From Streptomyces lincolnensis (lineage in GTDB: Bacteria > Actinomycetota > Actinomycetes > Streptomycetales > Streptomycetaceae): a stretch of DNA of 64,000 nucleotides. Both the position numbers and the translations under genes were made by a program. The first letter of the stretch is position 1, and each line of letters starts with the position of its first letter. Location: contig NZ_CP016438.1 of the NCBI RefSeq assembly GCF_001685355.1, forward strand, positions 8,432,001-8,496,000, in the 5' to 3' direction. The notes below the pieces were generated by a model. The model was not told the DNA's origin and did not search any database. It worked only from the letters and a program-made list of their open reading frames with translations. Shown here in pieces: positions 1-8,942 of the stretch.

Positions 1-3000
1 CGGCTCACGGCCCACACCGATCCCGTCGCGGCGGCGCGTGAGGTCACCGAACGCCAGCCCGACGAGCGCGCCCACGTCGCCTACGGCCGGCTCAGGTACC
101 TCAACCCGCAGACGGCCCCCCTGCTGACCGCCCGCCCGCAGGTGCTGTTCAACTACCTCGGCCGGGGCAGCGAGGCCCAGGCACTGCACATCACCGGCGG
201 CGAGCAGGGCAGCCCCTACGCCGTCGAGGTCAACGCCTGGCTCGACGAGGCCACCGGAAGCCTGCACGCCGCCTTCACCCTCGCCGAGGGCGTCCCCGAC
301 GAGATCACCGAGCACTGGCACCGCGCCCTCCAGCGCATCGCGGACGCCGCCACGACAGCCGAGCGCACCGCACCGGTCACCCCGCTCCAGCGGGGCCTGT
401 TCTTCCAGGCACAGATGGCCGGCTCGGCCGGACACTACGTCGCACAGAGCTGGTTCACCTTCGACCGGAGCCTGGACACCGAGGCACTGGCCGAGGCGAT
501 GACGTACGTGATGGCGCGGCACCCGGTCGTGGGCGCCGGCTTCACCACCGACGACGACGGAAACCCGGTGCAGGTCCTTAAGGCGGGGCAGCGGGCTGAT
601 GTCCGCACGGTCCGGCTGTCGACGGACGCGGAGGTCGACGCCCTGCGCGCCCGGGACCGGGACACGGGGTTCGACCCGGGGCGGCCGCCGCTGGTCCGGC
701 TGACCGTGGTGCGCCTGCCCGACGACCGCGACGGCCTGCTGCTGAGCTACCACCTGCTGCTGTGGGACGGCTGGTCCCGCGAGATCGTGCTGCGGGACCT
801 GTTCGACGCCTACGAGTCCATCCTCGCCGGTGACTCCCCGGACCCCGTCCCGGCCACCCCGGGCTTCGAGGACCACGCCCGGGCGCTCGACGCCAAGGAC
901 TCCGCCGCGGCGGAACGCTTCTGGGCGGAGCACCTGGCCGCCCTCCCCGGCCCGACACTGCTCGCCGGACCGGCGCCGGCCCTCACGGACGACCTGCCGC
1001 GCACCCTCCTGCACACGCTGTCGCCGGAGCAATCGGACCTGCTGAGGGAAGCGGCCAAGGCGCACGGCGTCACGCTGAACTCGGTGCTCACCGGCGCCTT
1101 CGGCCTGCTTCTCGGCGCCCGCACCGGCCGAAGCGACGCCGTGTTCGGTGTGACCGTCTCCGGCCGGGAGGGCGAGGGCCTGGACGAGATCGTCGGCGTG
1201 CTCCTCAACACCGTGCCCCAGTGGACGCGGGCACGGCCGGACGACACGGTCGGCGCGTACCTGACGGCCGTGCAGACGGCCAGGGTCGAGGCGATGGAGC
1301 ACGAGCACCTCGGGCTCGGCGAGATCCAGCGGGCCATTGGGCACGACACCCTGTTCGACAACCTGTTCGTGCTCCAGAACTTCCTGGACATGGACGCCTT
1401 CGCCGCGATGAACGCCCGGCACGGCATCACCTCGGTGAAGGCGGACGACTCCACCCACTATCCGTTCACGTGGGTCGTCACGCCCGGCGACCGGCTCACG
1501 GTCAAGCTGGAATACCGCGACGAGGACACCGACAACGCCCGCCGGCTGCTCGACGACTATCTGCGCGTGCTCGACGACGTGGCCCGGGCGACCGGACCGG
1601 TCGGCGCGCTGCGCGGGCTGGGGCCGGACCCCTCGGCGGAGACGCGTACCGATGTCGGCACGGACACCGTCGTCGACCGGTTCGACCGGGCGGCGGACCG
1701 CGATCCGCAGCGGGTCGCGCTCGTCGCCCACGGGCGGACCATGACCTTCGCCCAACTGCGGGACCGCAGCCGCGCGGTGGCGGGCGTGCTCGCCCGGCGC
1801 GGCATCGGCCCCGAGACCAACGTGGGCCTCGCGATACCGCGCTCCCTGGACTCGATCGTGGCGCTGTTCGCCGTCCTGCGGGTCGGTGCCGCGTACGTGC
1901 CGCTGGAACTGGACCACCCGGACGAGCGGATCGCCGCGATCGTCGCGGACGCCCGCCCGGACGTGACCCTCACGGTGAGCGCGGTGTCGCCCCGGCTGAC
2001 CGGCGACCTGATCGAACTGGACCGCCCCCTCCCGGAGGCCGAGCCCTTCGTGACGTTCGCGCCGGACGACCCGAACCGCCTGCGGCACCCCGCGTACACC
2101 ATCTACACCTCCGGCTCGACCGGGAAGCCCAAGGGCGTGGTGACCGAGTACGCCGGGCTCACCAATATGCTGATCAACCATCAGCGCCGCATCTTCGAAC
2201 CCGTGCTGGCCGAGCACGGCCACCGCACCTTCCGGATCGCGCACACCGTGTCGTTCGCGTTCGACATGTCGTGGGAGGAACTGCTGTGGCTCGCCGACGG
2301 CCACGAAGTGCACATCTGCGACGAGGAGTTGCGGCGTGACGCGCCCCGGCTGGTCCAGTACTGCCTGGAACACGGGATCGACGTCATCAACGTGACCCCG
2401 ACCTACGCCCAACAGCTGGTCGCCGAAGGGCTGCTGGACAATCCGCAGCGGCGTCCGGCGCTGGTGCTGCTGGGCGGTGAGGCCGTCACCCCGACGCTGT
2501 GGCGACGGCTCGCGGAGACCGAGGGCACGGTCGGCTACAACCTGTACGGGCCCACCGAGTACACCATCAACACCCTCGGCGTCGGCACCTTCGAGTGCCA
2601 GGACCCGGTGGTGGGCGTGGCCATCGACAACACCGACGTGTACGTCCTGGACCCGTGGCTGCGGCCCCTGCCGGACGGTGTTCCCGGTGAGCTGTACGTG
2701 TCGGGCATCGGCATCGCGCGCGGCTATCTCGGGCAGAGCGCCCAGACCGCGCACCGCTTCGTCGCCTGCCCGTTCGGCGCGCCCGGCGAGCGCATGTACC
2801 GCACCGGGGACCTGGTGGTCCGGCGGCCCGACGGGAACCTGATGTACCTGGGCCGCACCGACCAGCAGGTCAAGATCCGGGGGCACCGGGTCGAACTGGG
2901 CGAGGTCGAGGCCGTGTTCGCGGCACACCCCGCGGTGCGGTTCGTCGCCGCGGTCGCCCAGCCCGACCCGCAGGTCGACGGGGCGTACCGGCTGGCCGCC

Positions 3001-3426
3001 TATCTGGTCCTGGCCGGGGCGGAGTTGGCGACGGTCGCCGCCGAAGTGGGCGCCGGACTGCCGGACTTCCTGCGCCCGACGCACTACGCCCAGGTCGAGA
3101 GCATCCCGCTGACGGTGAACGGGAAGGCTGACACGAAGGCGCTGCCCGAGGCCAAGCCGCTGGGCGCGCTGACCACGGCGGGCGAACGGGGCCCGGAGAC
3201 GGAGACCGAGACCCTGGTGTGCGAGTACTTCGCCGAGGCACTGGACCTGGACGACGACGAGGTGAGCGCGGTGAGCGACTTCGTGTCCCTGGGAGGGCAC
3301 TCCATGCTGGCGGTACGGCTGATCGGGCTGCTCCGCCGGGAGTTCGGCCCCGTGATCACGATCCGAGACCTGTTCACCCTGCGCACCCCGGAAGCGATGG
3401 CCCACCACATCGATGAGCACTCCTGA
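1..3426 (+). CDS. cchH: Coelichelin-type NRPS, C-terminal part (E end, C-A-PCP), 5' truncated
   Basis: Frame is open from base 1, so the gene starts upstream. The first ~55 codons give the end of an epimerization domain (YGRLRYLNP, then LFNYLGR). A condensation domain follows, its HHxxxDG core read as YHLLLWDG near residue 251, then an adenylation domain ([11 protein letters not shown] near 701; NGKAD near its end) and a PCP whose LGGHS carries the phosphopantetheine serine at about residue 1101. There is no thioesterase; the protein stops about 40 residues later. Reading the specificity pocket by hand gives D-M-E-N-L-G-L-I-N plus the A10 lysine, which I recall as the delta-N-hydroxyornithine code of the third module of coelichelin synthetase. 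The next gene overlaps its stop. The siderophore identity is inferred from this code and the neighbours. Confidence 0.9.
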   Translation, partial: RLTAHTDPVAAAREVTERQPDERAHVAYGRLRYLNPQTAPLLTARPQVLFNYLGRGSEAQALHITGGEQGSPYAVEVNAWLDEATGSLHAAFTLAEGVPDEITEHWHRALQRIADAATTAERTAPVTPLQRGLFFQAQMAGSAGHYVAQSWFTFDRSLDTEALAEAMTYVMARHPVVGAGFTTDDDGNPVQVLKAGQRADVRTVRLSTDAEVDALRARDRDTGFDPGRPPLVRLTVVRLPDDRDGLLLSYHLLLWDGWSREIVLRDLFDAYESILAGDSPDPVPATPGFEDHARALDAKDSAAAERFWAEHLAALPGPTLLAGPAPALTDDLPRTLLHTLSPEQSDLLREAAKAHGVTLNSVLTGAFGLLLGARTGRSDAVFGVTVSGREGEGLDEIVGVLLNTVPQWTRARPDDTVGAYLTAVQTARVEAMEHEHLGLGEIQRAIGHDTLFDNLFVLQNFLDMDAFAAMNARHGITSVKADDSTHYPFTWVVTPGDRLTVKLEYRDEDTDNARRLLDDYLRVLDDVARATGPVGALRGLGPDPSAETRTDVGTDTVVDRFDRAADRDPQRVALVAHGRTMTFAQLRDRSRAVAGVLARRGIGPETNVGLAIPRSLDSIVALFAVLRVGAAYVPLELDHPDERIAAIVADARPDVTLTVSAVSPRLTGDLIELDRPLPEAEPFVTFAPDDPNRLRHPAYTIYTSGSTGKPKGVVTEYAGLTNMLINHQRRIFEPVLAEHGHRTFRIAHTVSFAFDMSWEELLWLADGHEVHICDEELRRDAPRLVQYCLEHGIDVINVTPTYAQQLVAEGLLDNPQRRPALVLLGGEAVTPTLWRRLAETEGTVGYNLYGPTEYTINTLGVGTFECQDPVVGVAIDNTDVYVLDPWLRPLPDGVPGELYVSGIGIARGYLGQSAQTAHRFVACPFGAPGERMYRTGDLVVRRPDGNLMYLGRTDQQVKIRGHRVELGEVEAVFAAHPAVRFVAAVAQPDPQVDGAYRLAAYLVLAGAELATVAAEVGAGLPDFLRPTHYAQVESIPLTVNGKADTKALPEAKPLGALTTAGERGPETETETLVCEYFAEALDLDDDEVSAVSDFVSLGGHSMLAVRLIGLLRREFGPVITIRDLFTLRTPEAMAHHIDEHS

Positions 3427-5113
3427 CACGCAGCGGCCCCGCACGGGGGCCGACATCCTGCGCACCGCACTGCGCCGCAACATCGGCGCGATGGCCGGGG
3501 GCACCGCCCTCATGGGCCTCTACCAGGCCGGTGAGACCGCCTTCCCCATCGCGCTCGGCCTGATCGTCGAACACGCGTTGCGGGACCGGAGCCCCGGTGC
3601 GCTCGCCCTGTCGATCGGCGCGCTGGCCGTGATCATCACGACGGTGTCGCTGTCGTGGAGGTTCGGCATGCGCATCCTCCAGAAGGCCAACACGACCGAG
3701 GCGCACCGCTGGCGGGTGCGCGTCGCGGCCTGCGGACTGAAGCCGGTGGCCAGGGACGTCGACCTCAAGTCCGGCGAGGTGCTGACCATCGCCACCGAGG
3801 ACGCCGACCAGACCGCCGACATCATCGAGGTGGTGCCGCTGCTGATCAGCTCGCTGGTCGCGGTGCTGGTCGCGGCGGTCGCGCTGGGCCTGGCCGACCT
3901 CCGGCTCGGCCTGCTGGTGATCGTCGGCACCGTCGCGATCCTGTCGATCCTGAGCGTGATGTCCAAGCGGATCGGCACCAGTACGCGGGAACAGCAGGCC
4001 CGGGTGGCCCGGGCGGGCGCCAAGGTCGCCGACCTGATCACCGGACTGCGCCCGCTGCACGGCTTCGGCGGCAACCACCAGGCGTTCCTGTCCTACCGGA
4101 GCGTCAGCACCGAGGCGAAGCACCAGGCGGTCACCGTCGCCAGGGTCAACGGCGTGTACGCGGGCACCGCGCTGGCGCTCAACGCGATCCTCGCCGCCGC
4201 CGTGACGCTGATGGCCGGGTGGCTGGCGTTCGCCGGCCGGATCACCATCGGGGAACTCGTGATGGCCGTGGGCCTGGCCCAGTTCATCATCGAACCGCTC
4301 AAGCTGTTCTCGGAGATGCCGAAGTACGTGATGATCGCCCGCGCGTCGGCCGAGCGGATGGCGCTGGTACTGGCCGCGCCCCCGGTGACCACCCCGGGCA
4401 CGGAACGCCCGGAACCGGGCGGGGACCTGGAGGTCGACGGCGTTCGGTACGGCACGCTGCGCCGGCTGAAGTTCCAGGTGTCCGCCGGGGAGTTCGTGGC
4501 GATCGCCGCCTATCAGCCACGTGTGGCGGCCGACCTCGCGGCGGTGCTGGCCGTGCGCGTCCCGCCCGACGCGTACGAGGGGGCGGTGCGGATCAGCGGA
4601 CGGGACCTGGCGGATCTGTCGGTCGAGGCGGTCCGTGAGCACCTGCTGGTCAATCCATACGACGCGGAGATCTTCGCGGGCACCCTCCGCTCGAACATCG
4701 ACCCGCCGGGCACCAGCCGGACGGTCTCCGAGGCCGTGGAGGCGTCCATGCTGACCGACGTCGTCGCCCTGCACCGCGAGGGACTCGACTACGGCGTCCG
4801 CGACCGCGGCGCGAACCTGTCCGGGGGACAGCGCCAACGGCTGTCCCTGGCCCGCGCGTTGGCCGCCGACACCGACGTCCTCGTCCTGCACGATCCGACG
4901 ACGGCCGTCGACGCCGTCACGGAACAGCTCATCGCCCGCAACGTCGCGAAGCTCCGGCGGGGCCGCACCACCGTGGTGATCACCAGCAGCCCGGCTCTCC
5001 TGGACGCCGCCGACCGGGTCCTCGTCCTCGACGACGGCGTCGTCACCGCCGAGGACACCCACCGGAACCTGCTGGCCGGCGACGAGGAGTACTGCCTGGC
5101 GGTGGCCCGCTGA
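3413..5113 (+). CDS. cchI: ABC transporter, fused TM-NBD, siderophore exporter-like
   Basis: 566 aa. Residues ~25-310 form a type-I exporter membrane domain with about six hydrophobic segments; residues ~335-566 form a nucleotide-binding domain. The LSGGQ signature is intact (469-473), but the P-loop is not recognisable: residues 364-372 read IAAYQPRVA, without GxxGxGKST and its lysine. Walker B is also altered, with H493-D494 where D-E is usual, although the D-loop (TTAVD) is present. It may act as the degenerate half of a heterodimer or bind ATP unusually. The ATG lies inside the last codons of the NRPS gene (14-nt overlap), so it is translationally coupled. In coelichelin loci this gene is thought to export the siderophore. 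Confidence 0.88.
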   Translation: MSTPDTQRPRTGADILRTALRRNIGAMAGGTALMGLYQAGETAFPIALGLIVEHALRDRSPGALALSIGALAVIITTVSLSWRFGMRILQKANTTEAHRWRVRVAACGLKPVARDVDLKSGEVLTIATEDADQTADIIEVVPLLISSLVAVLVAAVALGLADLRLGLLVIVGTVAILSILSVMSKRIGTSTREQQARVARAGAKVADLITGLRPLHGFGGNHQAFLSYRSVSTEAKHQAVTVARVNGVYAGTALALNAILAAAVTLMAGWLAFAGRITIGELVMAVGLAQFIIEPLKLFSEMPKYVMIARASAERMALVLAAPPVTTPGTERPEPGGDLEVDGVRYGTLRRLKFQVSAGEFVAIAAYQPRVAADLAAVLAVRVPPDAYEGAVRISGRDLADLSVEAVREHLLVNPYDAEIFAGTLRSNIDPPGTSRTVSEAVEASMLTDVVALHREGLDYGVRDRGANLSGGQRQRLSLARALAADTDVLVLHDPTTAVDAVTEQLIARNVAKLRRGRTTVVITSSPALLDAADRVLVLDDGVVTAEDTHRNLLAGDEEYCLAVAR

Positions 5114-5152
5114 CCGTCCGGACGGCCCTGGAGAGCCTGTGACCCGGGCTCT
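5114..5152. terminator. Convergent terminator between cchI and cchJ
   Basis: Two small inverted repeats lie between the convergent stops: the palindrome CCGTCCGGACGG (5114-5125) and AGAGCC/GGCTCT with a 9-nt loop (5132-5152), the latter touching the esterase stop. Stems are only 6 bp, so this is a modest call. Confidence 0.4.
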
Positions 5153-6231
5153 TACCCGAGGGCCCAGGCGACATCCCTGAGCAGGGCGTGCCGCCAGCCC
5201 GCCCGGTCGTGGCCCGACGCCGACCGTGAGGTCCGTACGGTCGCGCCGGCCTGTTCGGTCAGGGTCTCGACCGCGGCGCAGTGGGGCAGCATCCGCGTCT
5301 CGTGTTCCCCCACGTCGAACGCGACCCGCAGGCCGGACAGGTCGGGGCCCTCCCGCAGGAGCGCGGCGAGGGTTCCGCCGACCGGGCCGCCCAGGGGGTC
5401 GGGCCCGTGCATGGTGTCGGGCGTCCACCAGAACGACCCCGACTGGCAGGCGACGCGGGACACCAGGTCCGGGAACCGAAGGGCCGCGTACATCGCGCTC
5501 AGCCCGGCGAGGCTCTGCCCCGCGACCACCAGCCGGTCCCGGTCGGCGGGTACGCCGGACTCCGCGAGCAGCGGCGGCAGCTCCTCCCGGATCGCCTCCC
5601 ACAACCGGGGCCGGCACGCGAACTCGGCCTCCCGGTCCCTCGCCGGCAGGAAGACGAGCGTGACGGGGGGCAGCGCGCCGACGGCGACGGCCGAGTCGAA
5701 CGCGGTCATGGCCGGGTGCAGGTAGAGCCAGTCGTCCCCGTCGAGCAGCAGGACCACCGGCCCGCCCCCGCCCGCAGGATGGACCCGTACGGTACGCCGC
5801 CCACCGAGCCGTTCACTGGCCCAGCGGAGCCGGGTGCGGGGGAGAGGCAGGACGTCATCGGCACCGATGAGCGGCCAGTGGGGCTGGTCGGGGGCGTCCG
5901 GAGTCGCCGCGAGGGACCGGTCGGCGCCCGCGCCGGCCGCGTTCAACGGGTCGGCGTACGCGGCGTCGTCCGTGAGGAACTGGTAGGTCACCCGCAGCCG
6001 CGGGGGCATGCGCACCTCGGCGTACCAGCAGTCCGTGTCGTCCCAGCGGCGCAGGGGCACCGGATCCGACCAGCTCTCGAAGCCGATGCGTGCCCCGGTC
6101 CCGCGCCACAGGAACAACGTCACCCAACCGCCGTCGTCGGCAGGCCTGGAGACAGGTGCTCGGGCCGCCTCCCAGAACTCGTCGGTGCCGGGTGTGCCGG
6201 ACAGCCCGTACCTGTCGAAGACGCTCTCCAT
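5152..6231 (-). CDS. cchJ: Enterochelin-esterase-family hydrolase (CchJ-like)
   Basis: 359 aa, cytoplasmic. The N-terminal ~130 residues look like the beta-sandwich domain of Fes/IroD esterases (FESWSDPVPL, WYAEVRMP), followed by an alpha/beta-hydrolase domain. The nucleophile elbow GQSLAG places the serine at residue 240; the candidate acid is D307 (FDVGEHE) and the candidate base H341 (SGHD). In coelichelin clusters this esterase is proposed to release the tetrapeptide from the TE-less NRPS or to hydrolyse the imported ferri-siderophore; both are inferences here. It is convergent with the exporter and divergent from mbtH, sharing the iron box at 6281-6299. The start is the ATG giving MESVFDRYG. 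Confidence 0.88.
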   Translation of the reverse strand: MESVFDRYGLSGTPGTDEFWEAARAPVSRPADDGGWVTLFLWRGTGARIGFESWSDPVPLRRWDDTDCWYAEVRMPPRLRVTYQFLTDDAAYADPLNAAGAGADRSLAATPDAPDQPHWPLIGADDVLPLPRTRLRWASERLGGRRTVRVHPAGGGGPVVLLLDGDDWLYLHPAMTAFDSAVAVGALPPVTLVFLPARDREAEFACRPRLWEAIREELPPLLAESGVPADRDRLVVAGQSLAGLSAMYAALRFPDLVSRVACQSGSFWWTPDTMHGPDPLGGPVGGTLAALLREGPDLSGLRVAFDVGEHETRMLPHCAAVETLTEQAGATVRTSRSASGHDRAGWRHALLRDVAWALG

Positions 6232-6280
6232 GTGCGGACGTCTCCTTGTGAGAGGGGGGACGGAAGACTAAGCTCGCGAA

Positions 6281-6299
6281 TTAGGCAAGCCTAACCTGA
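6281..6299. promoter_or_regulatory. Iron box (DmdR1/IdeR-type operator)
   Basis: TTAGGCAAGCCTAACCTGA. The complementary strand matches 16 of 19 positions of the Streptomyces iron-box consensus TTAGGTTAGGCTCACCTAA. It sits between the divergent esterase and mbtH genes, so an iron-loaded DtxR-family repressor would silence both under iron sufficiency. Confidence 0.85.
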
Positions 6300-6408
6300 G
6301 CTTGGTATTTCCTTCCATCCCCGGTTCGCCTTCCCCCGGTTCGCCTTCCGAGGCTGCCGAAGGCGACGCGGCCGCCCTCCACCGTCCGGACCCGAGGAGA
6401 CGCTGAAC

Positions 6409-6621
6409 ATGAGCACCAACCCGTTCGACGATGCCGAAGGCCGTTTCCTGGTCCTGGTGAACGACGAGGGCCAGCACTCGCTGTGGCCGTCCTTCGCCGA
6501 GGTGCCCGGGGGCTGGACGACCGTCTTCCACGAGAACACCCGGGCGGCGTGCCTGGAGTACATCGAGGCCCACTGGACCGATCTGCGTCCTCTGTCCCTC
6601 GTGGAGTCCACGGAGGTCTGA
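6409..6621 (+). CDS. cchK: MbtH-like protein
   Basis: 70 aa, the usual family length. Family signatures are visible: NPFDD at the N-terminus, [10 protein letters not shown] in the middle and WTDLRP near the C-terminus. MbtH proteins bind and activate NRPS adenylation domains. GAGGAG lies about 9 nt before the ATG. It is the first gene to the right of the iron box, so iron-repressed expression is expected, and its most likely partner is the NRPS at 1-3426. Confidence 0.95.
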   Translation: MSTNPFDDAEGRFLVLVNDEGQHSLWPSFAEVPGGWTTVFHENTRAACLEYIEAHWTDLRPLSLVESTEV

Positions 6622-6623
6622 CC

Positions 6624-6854
6624 GTGAGCGGACGGGCGCACGTCACCGAGGACTACGGGCACTTCTGGCAGGACGGCGAGGGCCGGTGCCGCTGGGTCAT
6701 CTGGAACAGGGCCGCGGAGACCATGGTCTTCGACACGGAGACGAACTGCCCGGCGGAGATCGAGGACCCGGCGGCCCTGCCCGAGATCCTGCGCCGGATG
6801 CGTGCGGCGGGCGTACCCGAGAGCGACGAGTACCCGGGCCGTCCATGCGGGTAG
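6624..6854 (+). CDS. Small hypothetical protein
   Basis: 76 aa, GTG start 2 nt after the mbtH stop; GGAGGT inside the end of mbtH serves as its ribosome-binding site. The frame stays open far upstream, but only this start gives a sensible coupled gene. The product is soluble and acidic, with an aromatic first half (HFWQDGEGRCRWVIWNR) and a final CG. No signal peptide or known family recognised. Position suggests co-transcription with mbtH and therefore iron control, but a link to the siderophore is only inferred. Confidence 0.6.
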   Translation: MSGRAHVTEDYGHFWQDGEGRCRWVIWNRAAETMVFDTETNCPAEIEDPAALPEILRRMRAAGVPESDEYPGRPCG

Positions 6855-7008
6855 GCGGCCCGTCCGAGGGCTGTCTGCCCCCGGGGAGCCGTCAAGGACC
6901 GGCCATCGGACGGCTGTTTCGGACAATCCTGATGCGTTCGCCTCGCCGGAAGGTGCCGCGGGAGACCATGAAGTGATTGTTCGGGACATGTCGAAAGGGA
7001 TGCTCTTC

Positions 7009-7395
7009 ATGAGATCGAGACGTCTGCTGGTGGGGCTGTCCATGGCCGCCGCCACCCTCGCCCTTCCGCTCGCGACGGCGGGCACCGCCCAGGCGGCACC
7101 GGCCTCACCGGCCGGCACCACGGCCGTGTGTATCCCCGAGGCGCCCGTCTGTTACGGCATCCGGGGCAGCGCCACCACGGGCTACAGCTACTGGTTCCGC
7201 TTCACGCCGCCCCCGTCGAGCCCGGGACTCATGTTCACGGTCAACGGCCAGCAGGCGTCCGGGTCGATCTCCACCATGTCGACTCCGACGAGCCTCTCGG
7301 GCGAGTTCAGGCCGCACACCCTCCTGCGCACCGGCGACACCGTCTGCATGCACGTCAGCGGCCGGCCCAACGGTTACTGCGAGACCGTCGTCTGA
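7009..7395 (+). CDS. Small secreted protein
   Basis: 128 aa from the ATG preceded by AAAGGGA (8 nt). The N-terminus is a clear Sec signal peptide: MRSRRLL, a hydrophobic core, then cleavage after AQA (residues 27-29). In-frame ATGs at 6988 and 7000 would only lengthen the n-region. The mature ~99-residue domain has four cysteines (about 41, 48 and two in the last 20 residues), compatible with two disulfides, and is rich in T, S, G and P. I do not recognise the family. It stands alone between mbtH and a serine hydrolase gene. Confidence 0.7.
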   Translation: MRSRRLLVGLSMAAATLALPLATAGTAQAAPASPAGTTAVCIPEAPVCYGIRGSATTGYSYWFRFTPPPSSPGLMFTVNGQQASGSISTMSTPTSLSGEFRPHTLLRTGDTVCMHVSGRPNGYCETVV

Positions 7396-7429
7396 AATTC
7401 GGTTGACCGCGCGGCGTCCGGCGGGCTGA

Positions 7430-8548
7430 ATGCCGGACATGGCTGACATCCAGGGCTCGTACGACGATCTGTTCACCGCGGTGCCCGAAGCGCTCTGTGA
7501 CCTCCTGGACGCCGGGGACGCGGGCGGTTCGGTCGCCGTGTACGTGGACGGTGAACCGGTGGTCGACGTCTGGGGCGGACACGCGGACGCCGGGCGCACG
7601 ATCCCCTGGCAGCGCGACACGCTCGTGGGCGTCTGGTCGGTCACCAAGACGATGACGGCCCTGTGCGCCCTGATCCTGGCCGACCGCGGCGACCTCGACG
7701 TGGACGTGCCGGTGGCCCGGTACTGGCCGGAGTTCGCCGCGGCGGGCAAGGAGCAGGTGCTGGTGCGGCACCTGCTCTCGCACACCGCGGGCCTGCCCGA
7801 CTGGGACGGCACGGTGACCCCCGAGGACCTGTACGACCGGGAGTCCGTCACGGCGCGCCTCGCCGCCCAGGCGCCTTGGTGGGAGCCGGGCACGGAGGCC
7901 GGATACCACTCGCTCACCCAGGGGTTCCTGGTCGGCGAGGTGATCCGCCGGGTCACCGGGCGCGGTGTGGGGGAGTTCCTGGCCGAGCAGGTCACCGGGC
8001 CGCTGGGCGCGGACTTCCACATCGGCCTGCCCGCCGAGCACGATCACCGTGTCGCCCTCACCGTCCCGCCGCCCCACCGCGACGAGGACTACGCGGCGCG
8101 TGCCCCCGGCAGCACCGCCCCGGCGGGCGGCAACGGCGTACGGGTCCGGGACGGCAACAGCGTCGCCTGGCGCCGTGCGGAGATCCCCGCCGCGAGCGGA
8201 TTCGGCACCGCGCGCTCGATCGCCCTCGCGCAGTCGGTGATGGTGTGCGGGGGAGCTGTGCGCGGGACGCGGCTGCTGTCCGCGGCGGGCTGCGAGCGCG
8301 CGTGGCAGGAGCAGTTCGCGGGCCAGGACCGGATCCTGGGCATGCCGGTGCGCTACGGCCTGGGCTACGGCCTCTTCGGCACCACGTATGGCTGGGGCGG
8401 CTGGGGCGGCTCGCTCGTCATGATCGAACCCGAGGCCCGCTCGGTGGTGGTGTACGTGACGAACCAGATGCGCGAACCGGAGGAGGACACCCGCGGCCTG
8501 GAGGTCGTGATGTCCGCCTACGACGGCCTCCAGGGGCTGCGCGTGTGA
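7430..8548 (+). CDS. Beta-lactamase-family serine hydrolase (esterase/EstB type)
   Basis: 372 aa, no signal peptide, so probably cytoplasmic. The class C/PBP4-like fold is indicated by S70-V-T-K73 (SxxK nucleophile), the LLSHTAGLPDWDG block typical of esterase-like members, a YHSLTQG segment in the place of the second YxN motif, and a C-terminal GWGGWGGS block resembling the HTG/KTG strand. Such proteins usually hydrolyse esters or D-amino-acid peptides; the substrate cannot be told. Start may be ATG 7430 or the in-frame ATG 7439, as neither has a strong ribosome-binding site. Confidence 0.85.
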   Translation: MPDMADIQGSYDDLFTAVPEALCDLLDAGDAGGSVAVYVDGEPVVDVWGGHADAGRTIPWQRDTLVGVWSVTKTMTALCALILADRGDLDVDVPVARYWPEFAAAGKEQVLVRHLLSHTAGLPDWDGTVTPEDLYDRESVTARLAAQAPWWEPGTEAGYHSLTQGFLVGEVIRRVTGRGVGEFLAEQVTGPLGADFHIGLPAEHDHRVALTVPPPHRDEDYAARAPGSTAPAGGNGVRVRDGNSVAWRRAEIPAASGFGTARSIALAQSVMVCGGAVRGTRLLSAAGCERAWQEQFAGQDRILGMPVRYGLGYGLFGTTYGWGGWGGSLVMIEPEARSVVVYVTNQMREPEEDTRGLEVVMSAYDGLQGLRV

Positions 8549-8598
8549 ATCCGGTGGGCCGGGCCAGGGCGGGCCGGGCCGGGGAGCGGGAAAACCAA

Positions 8599-8628
8599 GT
8601 GACCGTGCCCGCCCCGGCTGCCTACACT
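8599..8628 (+). promoter_or_regulatory. Promoter of the EF-G-like leader transcript, WhiB7/WblC-like
   Basis: GTGACC (8599-8604), 18-bp spacer, TACACT (8623-8628). An A-rich patch (GGGAAAACCA, 8588-8597) lies just upstream of the -35, unusual in this G+C context and reminiscent of the AT-rich element in front of WhiB7/WblC-dependent promoters. Transcription would start near 8635 and include the leader ORF. The regulator is inferred. Confidence 0.45.
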
Positions 8629-8707
8629 CGCCACTGACCACGCGCCGCCCGCGAGCACAACGGCCGCGCGTGTCCCGAACAGGCAGACCAGCGAGGGGAG
8701 ACGAGCC

Positions 8708-8824
8708 GTGCGCTACCGCACCGCTGTCGTCGTTCCCCGGTCGCTGCACGAGGTGATCCTCGTGTCCCCGTCCGTCCGGTACCCGCTGCGCGGCCGGTAC
8801 CGGATGCCCGCGACGTCCCTCTGA
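8708..8824 (+). CDS. Putative leader peptide upstream of the EF-G-like gene
   Basis: 38 codons from a GTG with a strong GAGGGGAG ribosome-binding site, ending TGA 118 nt before the GTPase gene. The peptide is basic and valine-rich (MRYRTAVVVPRSLHEVILVS at its start). It has no recognisable domain, but a well-initiated short ORF followed by alternative hairpins is the layout of ribosome-arrest attenuators preceding ribosome-protection and resistance genes. It could instead be a chance ORF. Confidence 0.45.
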   Translation: MRYRTAVVVPRSLHEVILVSPSVRYPLRGRYRMPATSL

Positions 8825-8837
8825 CCGACCTGCCCCA

Positions 8838-8879
8838 CGTCAACGCCCGGCCACGACATGCCGGTTGACGTGCCGTCAA
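8838..8879 (+). promoter_or_regulatory. Mutually exclusive hairpins (candidate attenuator)
   Basis: Hairpin A pairs CGTCAAC (8838-8844) with GTTGACG (8864-8870), extended inside by CGGC/GCCG across a 3-nt bulge. Hairpin B pairs the same segment, TTGACG (8865-8870), with CGTCAA (8874-8879) over a 3-nt loop. The two cannot coexist. They begin 14 nt after the leader stop, where a stalled ribosome would block arm 1. A switch is inferred, not shown. Confidence 0.45.
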
Positions 8880-8942
8880 GTCCGTTGAGCCGTCCGGGAA
8901 TCGCGCCGCCCTGTCCCACATCGTTTCGAAAGGCCCCGGGCC

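Noticed and set aside
3374..5617. Minus-strand 747-codon open frame opposite the ABC transporter gene.
   Set aside because: Arg/Gly/Pro-rich text without domains, an antisense shadow common at this G+C content.
8549..8600. Repeated GGGCCGGGCC blocks after the serine hydrolase gene as a possible terminator.
   Set aside because: No clean stem can be formed; they look like simple G+C-rich repeats.
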